Origin: DATMGU01 sp035555315
GTDB lineage: Bacteria; Pseudomonadota; Alphaproteobacteria; ATCC43930; CGMCC-115725
Direction: 5' to 3'
DNA: 64,000 nucleotides
NCBI GenBank assembly: GCA_035555315.1
Contig: DATMGU010000114.1
Location: forward strand, 1-64,000
Of the stretch, positions 24,756 through 36,424 are shown piece after piece; the stretch's first letter is position 1; each line of letters begins with the position of its first letter. Below the pieces are notes generated by a model that saw only the letters and a list, made by a program, of their open reading frames with translations, was not told the origin of the DNA and did not search any database. The translations under genes and the position numbers were made by a program.

Positions 24756-25175
24756 ATGGATCTCGGCTCGATACCGCTTTTCAAGCAACTCACCCAGCGC
24801 ATGGAACGGCTGGGCGAGCGGCAGGACTTGATCGCGCGCAACATCGCGAACGCGGATAGCCCGGGCTACAAGCCGGTCGATCTCAAGGAAGACTCGTTTC
24901 CCGAGCTGGTCGCCAAGGCCGGCCGCTTGGCGATGACGCAGCCGACCGGCGCAAGCGGCACCGGCACGGCGCTGCGCATGCCGATCGCCATGGTCGGCGC
25001 CCCGTCGCCGCGGCCCGTGGCGGCCGAGGGCGAGGTCAAGATCAGCGGCAACAAGGTCGATCTCGAAAGCGAGTTGGCACGCCAGGGTGAAATTCAAGGC
25101 GCGCACCAGACGGTCATCAACCTCTATCGTCGCCAAGTTGCCATGCTGAAGCTGGCGCTCGGCCGCGCCAGCTGA
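24756..25175 (+). CDS. flgB: flagellar proximal rod protein FlgB
   Basis: A 139-residue rod subunit. The N-terminal axial motif LIARNIANADSPGYKPVDL (residues 29-47) is diagnostic, and the C-terminal helix HQTVINLYRRQVAMLKLALG closes the protein as in FlgB. ATG 24756 is chosen because it puts the motif at the usual distance; the upstream frame is non-coding. It is followed by flgC after 13 nt. Unlike many clusters, fliE does not follow flgC. Confidence 0.93.
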   Translation: MDLGSIPLFKQLTQRMERLGERQDLIARNIANADSPGYKPVDLKEDSFPELVAKAGRLAMTQPTGASGTGTALRMPIAMVGAPSPRPVAAEGEVKISGNKVDLESELARQGEIQGAHQTVINLYRRQVAMLKLALGRAS

Positions 25176-25188
25176 TTGGACGGATTAG

Positions 25189-25599
25189 ATGGACATCAGT
25201 GACGCGCTCAAGACGGCAACCTCGGCGATGCGGGCCCAGGGGCTGCGGCTCCGGACCATCTCGGAAAACATCGCCAACGCGGACACTGCGCCGACATCGC
25301 CGGGCGCCGATCCCTACCGGCGCAAGGTCGTGACCTTCCGCGAAACCTTCGACCGGGCGACCGGGGCGCCGGAGGTCAATGTTCAGCGTGTCGTGCCCGA
25401 CACGAAACCGTTCGACACCCGGTACGAGCCGTCCAATCCGGGCGCCGACGCCTCGGGCTATGTCAAGCTGCCCAACATCAACCCGTTGATGGAGTTGATG
25501 GACATGCGCGAGGCCCAGCGCAGTTACTCGGCCAATATCTCGGTCGTCGAATCCGCGCGGGCGATGCTGTCGCGCACCATCGATCTGCTGAAAAGCTGA
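25189..25599 (+). CDS. flgC: flagellar proximal rod protein FlgC
   Basis: A 136-residue rod subunit with the FlgC pattern: SAMRAQGLRLRTISENIANA at residues 12-31, then YRRKVVTFRETFDRA, YEPSNPGADASGYVKLPNI, and the C-terminal axial helix LMDMREAQRSYSANISVVES with ARAMLSRTIDLLK. It is the second and last gene of flgBC; hairpins follow the stop. fliE is usually next to it in other genomes and is absent here. Confidence 0.94.
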   Translation: MDISDALKTATSAMRAQGLRLRTISENIANADTAPTSPGADPYRRKVVTFRETFDRATGAPEVNVQRVVPDTKPFDTRYEPSNPGADASGYVKLPNINPLMELMDMREAQRSYSANISVVESARAMLSRTIDLLKS

Positions 25600-25603
25600 T
25601 ACG

Positions 25604-25659
25604 GCCGGCATCGCCGGCTTCCCCTCCCTGATCCTCTAGCGCGGCACCTTCGGGTGCCG
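25604..25659 (+). terminator. double hairpin after flgC
   Basis: Two stem-loops follow the flgC stop: GCCGGC-ATC-GCCGGC (25604-25618) and CGGCACC-TTCG-GGTGCCG (25642-25659), the latter with a stable UUCG loop followed by a T-containing but broken tract. They probably end the flgBC transcript. Confidence 0.55.
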
Positions 25660-25672
25660 TCGCTTGTTCTCG

Positions 25673-25707
25673 CTGGAGCGAATTCCACGGAAGTGGAATC
25701 GCTCCAG
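25673..25707. repeat. interspersed palindromic repeat, copy 1
   Basis: CTGGAGCG and CGCTCCAG flank ATTCCAC-GGAA-GTGGAAT, giving a nearly perfect 35-bp palindrome. The reverse complement of this copy and its flank recurs at 54405-54447 with only a few changes. It is non-coding and lies between the flgC hairpins and the flgF regulatory sites. Confidence 0.75.
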
Positions 25708-25761
25708 CTCAATTGAAGCGTGGCGCTATCCGCCGGCTCCGGTGACGGGTTGCTCCCGACC

Positions 25762-25776
25762 CGGCAGGAAGTGCCC
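25762..25776. promoter_or_regulatory. ftr-like palindrome, distal, upstream of flgF
   Basis: CGGCAGGAAGTGCCC conforms to CGGCA-N5-TGCCG with a mismatch in the last base. It is centred about 139 bp upstream of the flgF -12 GC and 34 bp from a second site. Confidence 0.55.
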
Positions 25777-25795
25777 CGCCGATCCGGAAATACCC

Positions 25796-25810
25796 CGGCA
25801 GGAATTACCG
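25796..25810. promoter_or_regulatory. ftr-like palindrome, proximal, upstream of flgF
   Basis: CGGCAGGAATTACCG differs from CGGCA-N5-TGCCG at one base. It is centred about 105 bp upstream of the flgF -12 GC, the same distance as the single sites at flgI and fliK. Confidence 0.55.
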
Positions 25811-25854
25811 AGCCCCGTCCAGGGGTTGTTTTCCGTTCAAAAAATATCCTTTTA

Positions 25855-25867
25855 TATCAAATAGTTA
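25855..25867 (+). promoter_or_regulatory. IHF-binding site upstream of flgF
   Basis: TATCAAATAGTTA matches WATCAANNNNTTR at every position, centred 47 bp upstream of the flgF -12 GC. Confidence 0.72.
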
Positions 25868-25893
25868 TGTGTTTTCGGCCGGAAAAACCCGGC

Positions 25894-25909
25894 TGGCACA
25901 GGGCTCGCA
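25894..25909 (+). promoter_or_regulatory. sigma-54 promoter of flgF operon
   Basis: TGGCACAGGGCTCGCA matches the consensus well, including the full TGGCAC -24 box. The predicted start near 25920 gives a 36-nt leader for flgF. Confidence 0.85.
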
Positions 25910-25956
25910 AACTCTGGACTGCGACCACGGATGCCGTGGCACAGACAGGATGTAAT

Positions 25957-26682
25957 ATGAACGTCGCCTCCTACGTCTCGATTTCCCGACAGACCGCCCT
26001 TTCGCGGCAGATCGACATCGTCGCCAACAACATGGCGAACCTGTCGACCACCGGCTTCAAGGGCGAGAGCGTCGTGTTCCGCAGCATGCTGAAGAACACG
26101 CCCGATGGCGGCGCGGTCAATTTCGTGATCGACGGCGGCGTGTGGCGGGACAACAAGCAGGGCTCGATCACCCCCACCAGCAATCCGCTGGATGTCGCCA
26201 TCGACGGCGATGGGTTTCTGACTGTCGATACCAATGCCGGGACGCGCTACACCCGCAACGGTCACCTGCAACTGGCGCCCGATCGCAAGATTGTCACCGC
26301 CAATGGCGATCAGGTGGTCGATGCCAAGGGTAACCCGATCACCATTCCGGAGAATGCCTCGGCGATCGAGATCAGCGCCACGGGGCGCGTCTCGACACCG
26401 GAGGGCGGCGACGCCGGTATCCTGGGTTTGGCCAGCTTCGGCAATTCCGCCAGCCTGGTTCCGTCGGAAAATGGTCTGTTCGTCGCGACCGAACCGGCCG
26501 CCGCCGAGGCCAGCACCGCCAAGCTGGTGCAGGGTGCCGTCGAGGAATCCAACGTTCAGCCCATCGTCGAAATGACCAAGCTGATGCAACTGCAGCGCAG
26601 CTACGAGATCGCCAAGCAGATGACCGACGGCGAGGGCGATCGCTTGAAGAGTGTCATCGATCGCCTCGGCAAGATCACCTGA
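25957..26682 (+). CDS. flgF: flagellar proximal rod protein FlgF
   Basis: A 241-residue rod subunit. The N terminus has ALSRQIDIVANNMANLSTTGFKGE; the middle has GSITPTSNPLDVAIDGDGFLTV and YTRNGHLQLAPDRKIVTANG; the C-terminal helix is VEMTKLMQLQRSYEIAKQM. These are FlgF/FlgG family features, and the shorter length and order before flgG identify FlgF. ATG 25957 has AGGA 8-9 nt upstream; an upstream in-frame ATG at 25720 lies in the regulatory region. It is the first gene of flgF-flgG-flgA-flgH. Confidence 0.94.
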   Translation: MNVASYVSISRQTALSRQIDIVANNMANLSTTGFKGESVVFRSMLKNTPDGGAVNFVIDGGVWRDNKQGSITPTSNPLDVAIDGDGFLTVDTNAGTRYTRNGHLQLAPDRKIVTANGDQVVDAKGNPITIPENASAIEISATGRVSTPEGGDAGILGLASFGNSASLVPSENGLFVATEPAAAEASTAKLVQGAVEESNVQPIVEMTKLMQLQRSYEIAKQMTDGEGDRLKSVIDRLGKIT

Positions 26683-26708
26683 CGAGACCCTAGAGAGAGT
26701 TTTACGCC

Positions 26709-27494
26709 ATGCTCGCCATGAATATCGCAGCGACCGGAATGTTGGCCCAGCAGCTCAACGTCGAGGTCATCTCCAACAATATCGCCAACCTGTCGACCAC
26801 CGGGTTCAAACGCCAGCGTGCGGAATTCCAGGATCTCCTGTACCAGACGACACGTCGGCCAGGCGTCGACTCCTCCGATCAGGGCACCCTGGTGCCGGTC
26901 GGTGTCCAGGTCGGCATTGGCGTCAAGACCGCGGCGGTCTACCGGATCAACGAGCAGGGAAGCCTCAACCAGACCAGCAATTCATTGGATCTCGCGATCC
27001 AGGGCCTGGGGTACTTCCAGGTCGATCTACCGGACGGCACCACCGGCTATACCAGGGCGGGCTCGATGCAGCTTTCCGCGACCGGCCAGATGGTCACCGC
27101 CGATGGTTACGTCGTTCCCGGTGTCGCCACCGTGCCGACCGACACCACGGCGATCACGGTAAATGCCAACGGCCAGGTCTTCGCGACGATCGCCAGCTCG
27201 GCGACGCCGACCAATCTCGGACAATTGCAGCTCGCGGTGTTTCCAAACGATGCGGGGCTGCAGCAGCTCGGCAACAACTTGGTGAAGCAGACCGACGCGT
27301 CCGGCGCACCGCAAACCGGCAACCCCGGCTCGACCGGCATCGGCACCATTCAGCAAGGTTTTCTGGAAACCTCGAACGTCAATGTCGTGAGCGAGATCAC
27401 CAATCTGATTTCGGCGCAACGCGCCTATGAGATGAATTCGAAGGTCGTTCAGGCGGCCAACGAGATGTCTCAGACCATCACCAACCTGCGCTGA
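26709..27494 (+). CDS. flgG: flagellar distal rod protein FlgG
   Basis: A 261-residue distal rod subunit through which the L and P rings fit. Clear features are AATGMLAQQLNVEVISNNIA with NLSTTGFKRQRAEFQDLLYQ, then SLDLAIQGLGYFQVDLPDG, YTRAGSMQLSATGQMVTADG, and the closing helix EITNLISAQRAYEMNSKVVQ. The length is the usual 261-262 residues. It lies 26 nt after flgF and 15 nt before flgA. Confidence 0.96.
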   Translation: MLAMNIAATGMLAQQLNVEVISNNIANLSTTGFKRQRAEFQDLLYQTTRRPGVDSSDQGTLVPVGVQVGIGVKTAAVYRINEQGSLNQTSNSLDLAIQGLGYFQVDLPDGTTGYTRAGSMQLSATGQMVTADGYVVPGVATVPTDTTAITVNANGQVFATIASSATPTNLGQLQLAVFPNDAGLQQLGNNLVKQTDASGAPQTGNPGSTGIGTIQQGFLETSNVNVVSEITNLISAQRAYEMNSKVVQAANEMSQTITNLR

Positions 27495-27509
27495 TCGGGA
27501 GCCCGTCTT

Positions 27510-28034
27510 ATGAGCATCCTGTCGACCATCGCGCGGCGCAATCTGCGCATCGCCTTCGGCGCCGGGGTCGGCGTTCTGTTGGCCGCCATGGCGCATGCCG
27601 AAACGGTGGGCGATGTCGCCGCGGTCTCCAACATCGATGTTCCGACGCTGGCCCGCGCCATTCGGCCCGGCGATATCATCGTCACCGGCGATATCGCCTG
27701 GATCCAAGTGCCGCGCGTAAAGCTGAACCCGATGATCGTCACCGACGTAGTCGACCTGATCGGTCATACGCCGAAACGGCCGCTGCGCGCCGGCGATCCG
27801 GTACGCAATGTCGACGTTCAGGTGCCGGCCGCGGTCAAACGCAACGACCTCGTCGATCTCTCGATCGCCACACCCTTCCTGCAGATCACCACCCAGGGCA
27901 AAGCGCTCGAGGATGCGGCCATCGGTGCCGCGATCCGGGTGCAGAACGTCCGCTCGGGCAAGATCCTGGAGGGCGTTGTGATCGGCCCCGGCCGAGTCGC
28001 CATCCGGCCGCCATTCGGCGGTATGCGCTCTTAA
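27510..28034 (+). CDS. flgA: flagellar basal body P-ring assembly chaperone FlgA
   Basis: A 174-residue periplasmic chaperone for P-ring assembly. A signal peptide (IARRNLRIAFGAGVGVLLAAMAHA) is followed by an SAF-like domain: VPTLARAIRPGDIIVTGDI, then LIGHTPKRPLRAGDPVRNVD, and a C-terminal GKALEDAAIGAAIRVQNVRSG with VRSGKILEGVVIGPGRV. It is shorter than many FlgA proteins because the N-terminal domain is reduced, as in other alphaproteobacteria. Confidence 0.9.
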   Translation: MSILSTIARRNLRIAFGAGVGVLLAAMAHAETVGDVAAVSNIDVPTLARAIRPGDIIVTGDIAWIQVPRVKLNPMIVTDVVDLIGHTPKRPLRAGDPVRNVDVQVPAAVKRNDLVDLSIATPFLQITTQGKALEDAAIGAAIRVQNVRSGKILEGVVIGPGRVAIRPPFGGMRS

Positions 28035-28076
28035 CACTCCTTGTTCCCGCCTGACGTTACGGATCGGATCCTTATT

Positions 28077-28820
28077 ATGCGCCTCCTTCCTCTGCTGTTT
28101 ACCCTCGCCGCCGGTACATCGCTTTCGGCGTGTGGGACGGTCGACCGGCTCAGAAATGTCGGCGAGGTTCCCGCCATGTCGCAGATCAAGGATCCGACAA
28201 AGCAACCGGGCTATGTGCCCGTATCGATGCCGGTCCCGAACGATGAAGCGATCGTGAGCAAGCCCGGCTCGCTGTGGAAAGATGGTACGCGCGCTTTCTT
28301 CAAGGACCAGCGCGCCGGACGGGTGGGCGACCTGCTATCGGTCACGGTCACGATCGCCGACAATGCCACTCTCAACAACGAGAGCACGCGCAATCGCAAG
28401 AACGACGACACGATGGGGATGCCGAATATGTTCGGCTTTGAGCAGCAGATTCCCAAGATTTTGTCGAAGGCCGCCAGCGCCAGCACTCTGGTGAGCACGA
28501 GTTCGGCCACCGACAATGACGGCAAGGGTGCCATCACCCGGAAGGAGCAGATCAACCTCAAGGTGGCGGCGTTGGTCAGCCAGGTTCTGCCCAACGGCAA
28601 TCTGGCGATCATCGGTAAACAAGAGGTGCGGGTGAACTACGAGGTTCGCGAACTGCAGATCGCCGGCGTCATCCGGCGCGAGGATATCGACAGCACCAAC
28701 ACGATCTCCTACGAGAAGATCGCCGAAGCGCGGATCGCCTATGGCGGCCACGGCCAGATCTCGGACTTCCAGCAGCCGCGTGTCGGCAGCCAGTTGCTGG
28801 ATATCGTCGCGCCGTTCTGA
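28077..28820 (+). CDS. flgH: flagellar L-ring lipoprotein FlgH
   Basis: The 247-residue L-ring subunit, anchored in the outer membrane as a lipoprotein. The signal peptide MRLLPLLFTLAAGTS ends in the lipobox LSAC (Cys19). Diagnostic segments follow: SLWKDGTRAFFKDQRAGRVG, DLLSVTVTIADNATLNNEST, and NGNLAIIGKQEVRVNYEVRE then LQIAGVIRREDIDSTNTIS. ATG 28077 is preferred because it starts the signal peptide directly; an in-frame start at 28041 would add a hydrophilic 12-residue extension. It ends the flgF-flgG-flgA-flgH operon. Confidence 0.95.
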   Translation: MRLLPLLFTLAAGTSLSACGTVDRLRNVGEVPAMSQIKDPTKQPGYVPVSMPVPNDEAIVSKPGSLWKDGTRAFFKDQRAGRVGDLLSVTVTIADNATLNNESTRNRKNDDTMGMPNMFGFEQQIPKILSKAASASTLVSTSSATDNDGKGAITRKEQINLKVAALVSQVLPNGNLAIIGKQEVRVNYEVRELQIAGVIRREDIDSTNTISYEKIAEARIAYGGHGQISDFQQPRVGSQLLDIVAPF

Positions 28821-28892
28821 CCGGCGCGGCGACGTCGCCCACCTCGCCGAAGGGACGCCGATCGCCCTCGATTGCGATTTCTAGTTGGATTT

Positions 28893-28905
28893 TATCAATC
28901 GTTTA
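28893..28905 (+). promoter_or_regulatory. IHF-type site upstream of the hybrid histidine kinase
   Basis: TATCAATCGTTTA matches WATCAANNNNTTR at every position, 69 nt before the kinase ATG. I find no convincing sigma-54 element or ftr-like palindrome nearby; the closest GG/GC pair (28931-28945) has the wrong spacing. Confidence 0.5.
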
Positions 28906-28973
28906 GAAAATGGCGTCACGTTAGGGTCTGGGCGGCATTCCCCGCGTCCAGAACCTTGAGTGATCCGTTCTTA

Positions 28974-32981
<4,008 letters not shown>

Positions 32982-33043
32982 GGAAGTTGCCGGTGGTTCG
33001 CACCCCCACTGACCTCACGGAAAGGCGTGTGATCGGTGACGCT

Positions 33044-33337
33044 TCAGGCGTCGACGGCGACTGGATTTGTCTTCGGGGAGTCCTTGCCCATGATGAAATT
33101 CCGAAACGCGTCCACCTGATAGGTCTGCAACGCGTCAGCCGTCGGGATCTGTCGGGTGACTTTTCCCGAATTCACGTCGACATACTGGAGGATCGTCATG
33201 TTGGCGATCGGATCGTAGGTCAACAAAGGACCAGCCACCCGATCCGGTAGCTTGGCAGCCGTGGTGTCCGCAGTCGCGACGGTACGATCCGTCGATACTG
33301 GCACTGTGCTCGCCGTGCCTAACGAAGCCACTTGCAT
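33044..33337 (-). CDS. FlaG-like small flagellar protein
   Basis: A 97-residue protein. The segment MTILQYVDVNSGKVTRQIPT followed by ADALQTYQ matches the FlaG pattern (…VDxxTGEVIRQIPxEEALxL). FlaG affects filament length or structure in other bacteria. The N-terminal 35 residues are low-complexity Thr/Ala/Val. A strong GAGGAG ribosome site lies 7 nt before the ATG. It lies 155 nt downstream of flgD on the same strand, across an AT-rich spacer with its own likely promoter. FlaG is usually next to flagellin or fliD, so the location is unusual. Confidence 0.6.
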   Translation of the reverse strand: MQVASLGTASTVPVSTDRTVATADTTAAKLPDRVAGPLLTYDPIANMTILQYVDVNSGKVTRQIPTADALQTYQVDAFRNFIMGKDSPKTNPVAVDA

Positions 33338-33451
33338 TGTGCACTCCTCGCCAGCCGCGCCTTATGCGCTACCCGGCACACAAACTCTTTTCAAGAGCCC
33401 CTGATAGCACGTCTCTTGGAGTAAATGCAAGTGAAAACGACATTGCTTCAA

Positions 33452-33483
33452 TAACGGTTAAAATTTCATTAATGCAACCGTTA
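33452..33483. promoter_or_regulatory. inverted repeat and CtrA-type TTAA-N7-TTAA site upstream of the FlaG-like gene
   Basis: TAACGGTT and AACCGTTA form 8-bp arms around 16 bp, and inside lies TTAA-AATTTCA-TTAA (33458-33472), a perfect TTAA-N7-TTAA core. Both lie in the AT-rich flgD to flaG-like gap. They could be a CtrA promoter site or a hairpin ending the fliK-flgD transcript. AT-richness raises the chance of a random match. Confidence 0.35.
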
Positions 33484-33492
33484 ATATTTTCG

Positions 33493-34194
33493 TTAAGTGA
33501 CTGAAATTACGTTGCTGACATTTGTCTTTAGGGAGCCGATTTCAAGCTCGATACCGCTGGTGTCACTTACCACAGAGCTAACCGTACCTTGAGCGAAGTT
33601 CGTGGTAGTCAGTGCCTTACCGCTAGAGTCGAGGGCACTGACCGAAAACGAATAGGTTCCGTCGGACATTTGCGTACCCGATGAATTCGTGCCGTCCCAG
33701 GTGACCGTCTGGCTTCCCGTCGCCGTGCCGCCGGAGATGGTTTTCACCACATTGCCCGAACTGTCGGTGATCGTGACTGTCGCGGACGCGGCAGTGCTCG
33801 GCAGGACGTAGCCCACGGTGGCCGTGCCACTGGATAGGCTGAGCTGCGAACCCTGCACCTCGACGGACTTGCCAATATAGCTGACCGCGGTGGCGGCTTC
33901 GCTCGATTTGCCCTGACTGATCAGGGTCGTCAGGTTTTTGTTGGTGTCGATTTGCTGCTCGACCTGGCTGTACTGGACGAGCTGCTGGGTGAAGGTGCTG
34001 CTGTCCATCGGTGCTGTCGGATCCTGGTTCTGCAACTGCGTCGTGAGCAGCGTCAGGAACGTATTGTAGTTGCTCGTCAGCGTGGCCGAGGCATTGGTCG
34101 ACGTCGCCGCGGTCGAACTGGTCGTCGTGGTTTTCGCCGTGTTGATCGCGGCGTAGGCGGCCTGCGCGGAGGCTGAGGATGTGGTCGTGGTCAT
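33493..34194 (-). CDS. flgD: flagellar hook-capping protein FlgD
   Basis: A 233-residue hook assembly cap. The conserved N-terminal motif NTFLTLLTTQLQNQDPTAPMD (residues 44 onward) with SSTFTQQLVQYSQVEQQI is diagnostic of FlgD. The C-terminal part has the FlgD Ig-like fold signature, ATVTITDSSGNVVKTISGG and VTWDGTNSSGTQMSDGTYSF. It lies 32 nt after fliK, so it is driven by the fliK sigma-54 promoter; hook cap and hook-length protein made together is the usual arrangement. Confidence 0.95.
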   Translation of the reverse strand: MTTTTSSASAQAAYAAINTAKTTTTSSTAATSTNASATLTSNYNTFLTLLTTQLQNQDPTAPMDSSTFTQQLVQYSQVEQQIDTNKNLTTLISQGKSSEAATAVSYIGKSVEVQGSQLSLSSGTATVGYVLPSTAASATVTITDSSGNVVKTISGGTATGSQTVTWDGTNSSGTQMSDGTYSFSVSALDSSGKALTTTNFAQGTVSSVVSDTSGIELEIGSLKTNVSNVISVT

Positions 34195-34226
34195 GATGGC
34201 GGACCTTTCTTGCGAAGCTGTTCAGT

Positions 34227-36260
34227 TCAAGCGCTGATGTCGTAAAGGCGAAGGCTGCTGCCGCTGCGGGTAGGTTGATCGGCGGCGGCGGCCGTCACCG
34301 AATCGTCACTGGTGGCGTCGCCACCACCATAGGAAAGGGTCGACGAGCCGCCATTGGAGCGGGGGTTTTGGTCGGAGCCGGTGTCGCTCCGCAAATTGAA
34401 TTCGAGCGACGCGCTGTCGGTCTGGATCCCGGCTTCTTGCAGCGATCGCACCATCGACGACGCGTCCTGGCGCAGTAAGGCCACCGTCTCCGGCCGATCC
34501 GCGGTGAAGCTCGCCTTCACCTTGCCGTCTTTCGACGTCTCCAGCCGAACATCGATGGCGCCGAGCGTTTCGGGGCTGAGCTTCATGACCACGCTGGACG
34601 CGCCGTTGGTGACCGCGCGGACTAGGGTCATCCCGACATCGGCGAGCGGCACCTGATTCTGGACCGGCACCGCCTGAGGCGTCGCCGAGCCGCCGACCGC
34701 GTTGTCGCTCGACGTGGCGGTCTGGCTATCCACCGAGGCGGCCGCCGCGGCCGTCCCATTGGCGATGCTGGCGGCGGCGTCGGCGACAAGCGGTGCCGCG
34801 GCTTGCGCTTCGGCCGGCACAGATTTGATCGCGGCCGGTACGTGTGCTGGAGGGGTGGGCGCGGTCTCCGTGCCATGCGCCGGGGCATGGGCGGCGTGGG
34901 CCTGGGCCGGGTCGGCCTTGGTGTCGCCAGATTTGGCCTCCCCGGCCTTGGCGTCGGCCGCGTTGCTGTCAGCGGTTTTACCATCACCAGCCTTGGCGAT
35001 GCCGCTTTGCTCCTGCTTGGCCGAGTTGGTCAGCTTCACGCCGGGCAGGGTCTGCGTTTTGTTGGTCGCCGCGTTGCCCATCGCCATGGCGGCGGTGTTG
35101 GCCGCTGCTTTGAACGCCGCGGCGGTGTCGACGGCGGCGCCCGCGGCGGTCTGCGTCGAACCAGCCGATGTGGTGCCGGTCGCCGAGACCTGAGTCGAGC
35201 CCGTCGTATTCCCCGACGTGCCGGTCATCGTCGCGATGAGCGGCTTGGCGGTATCGCTAACCTGTGTCGGCGAAATAATGAAGCTGTTCGGGGCCGCGGC
35301 GGCATCCACTTTCTGGGTGATGGATGTCTGGCCGGCGGCTATCGGGGTGTTGGAAGCCTGGGCGGTCGCGGTGGTGGAGGTGCCCGCGGCCTGAGATCCG
35401 GCCTGCTGAGTAAGGGTATTCCGCAGTGCCTGGATCGATGCCTGAGCTGTCGAGGCTGCGTTTGAGCCAGCTAGATTTGTGCCAGTTAGGTTTGAGACTG
35501 CTAGGCCGGTCGCGGCCGTGCCGGCATCCGCCGCCATCCGCGCCGGCAAGCCGGTCTGTGAAACCGTCGTGGCTGCCGAGGTGGCGGCGCTCGGCGAGGT
35601 CGACCCCGCCGTCGACAAGGCCGAGGCGGCGGTCGAGTTCGCGGAAGCAGCCGCGGCCTGGGCCGAGGTCAGCGATTGATTGATCGCCACGGCGCTGTTG
35701 GCCGGCAGCGGGGTGAGGGTTGGTGACACGGTGGCGGTGCCAGGCGAGCCGACGGAATTGGTGCCGTCGCTGGTCGGGGCTGTCGTGGAGCCGCTTTGAC
35801 CCTTGACCAATTTTGTACCGATGGTGGCGGCGGTGCCGGCGATTTTGCTGGCGCCCGTCGAAGCGAAGGTCGCCGCCTGCGCCACCGCTGAACTGCTCGG
35901 CTGAACGCGAAACATCTGAGCGGTTTGCTGGGCAAGCGCCTTCTGGGCGGCGAGATCGGTCGACAACGACGTGGCGACGCGGATCGACGAGGCACCCTTG
36001 TCGGCGGCCGTGGTCAGTGCCGCGAGGCTGTTGCTGGCCCCGGTCACCGCATTCGCTCCGGCCCCGGTTGCTACAGCGGCGCCGGTCGACGCATTGGCGC
36101 CGGCGAGGATCGTATTGGTCGTGGATGCTGTCCCGGTTTCCGCTGTCGACGCGGCCGCCAGCATTCCCGCGAACAGGCCGTTCAGCCCGCTCTGGCTGGT
36201 CTTGGCGGTGGTGTCCCCCAGGCTTGTCGGCACTGGAGGAGCGATCGCGTCGATCTGCAT
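34227..36260 (-). CDS. fliK: flagellar hook-length control protein FliK
   Basis: A 677-residue exported ruler protein that sets hook length and triggers the switch of FlhB specificity. Residues 1-500 are low-complexity Ala/Thr/Ser/Gly sequence, probably extended. The C-terminal Flg_hook domain shows VVMKLSPETLGAIDVRLETS, DGKVKASFTADRPETVALLR and AGIQTDSASLEFNLRSD. The N-terminal LNGLFAGMLAAAS resembles the FliK secretion region. It has a sigma-54 promoter with IHF and ftr-like sites, and a leader of about 37 nt. It is much longer than enterobacterial FliK (about 400 residues), but lengths vary widely. Confidence 0.9.
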   Translation of the reverse strand: MQIDAIAPPVPTSLGDTTAKTSQSGLNGLFAGMLAAASTAETGTASTTNTILAGANASTGAAVATGAGANAVTGASNSLAALTTAADKGASSIRVATSLSTDLAAQKALAQQTAQMFRVQPSSSAVAQAATFASTGASKIAGTAATIGTKLVKGQSGSTTAPTSDGTNSVGSPGTATVSPTLTPLPANSAVAINQSLTSAQAAAASANSTAASALSTAGSTSPSAATSAATTVSQTGLPARMAADAGTAATGLAVSNLTGTNLAGSNAASTAQASIQALRNTLTQQAGSQAAGTSTTATAQASNTPIAAGQTSITQKVDAAAAPNSFIISPTQVSDTAKPLIATMTGTSGNTTGSTQVSATGTTSAGSTQTAAGAAVDTAAAFKAAANTAAMAMGNAATNKTQTLPGVKLTNSAKQEQSGIAKAGDGKTADSNAADAKAGEAKSGDTKADPAQAHAAHAPAHGTETAPTPPAHVPAAIKSVPAEAQAAAPLVADAAASIANGTAAAAASVDSQTATSSDNAVGGSATPQAVPVQNQVPLADVGMTLVRAVTNGASSVVMKLSPETLGAIDVRLETSKDGKVKASFTADRPETVALLRQDASSMVRSLQEAGIQTDSASLEFNLRSDTGSDQNPRSNGGSSTLSYGGGDATSDDSVTAAAADQPTRSGSSLRLYDISA

Positions 36261-36307
36261 TTGCCTCGTCTTTCCCTATCGGGGCCCATGGCTCCGGCAG
36301 GGAAGGT

Positions 36308-36323
36308 CGCAACGGCTATGCCA
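36308..36323 (-). promoter_or_regulatory. sigma-54 promoter of fliK-flgD
   Basis: On the minus strand TGGCATAGCCGTTGCG matches TGGCACG-N4-TTGCW with canonical spacing. The transcription start should be near 36297. Confidence 0.85.
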
Positions 36324-36340
36324 TGCCGTCACGAGGTGTA

Positions 36341-36353
36341 TAAGTATTTGATA
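36341..36353 (-). promoter_or_regulatory. IHF-binding site upstream of fliK
   Basis: On the minus strand TATCAAATACTTA matches WATCAANNNNTTR at every position, 38 bp (centre) upstream of the fliK -12 GC. Confidence 0.72.
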
Positions 36354-36399
36354 TTAAAGAAGAAAGGAAATTTCGGTTGCTTTGGGAGGCGGGCTTGGC

Positions 36400-36414
36400 C
36401 GGCAGGATTTGCCG
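36400..36414. promoter_or_regulatory. ftr-like palindrome upstream of fliK
   Basis: CGGCAGGATTTGCCG is a perfect CGGCA-N5-TGCCG palindrome centred 98 bp upstream of the fliK -12 GC. A degenerate second half (GAATTTGCCGGG) occurs near 36446-36456, inside the 3' end of the neighbouring gene, at a spacing like that of the two flgF sites. Confidence 0.65.
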
Positions 36415-36424
36415 TGTTCACCCA

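Noticed and set aside
28926..28946. Sigma-54 promoter of the hybrid kinase
   Set aside because: The GG/GC pair is 11 nt apart rather than 10 and the -12 box lacks TTGC; only the IHF-type site is kept.
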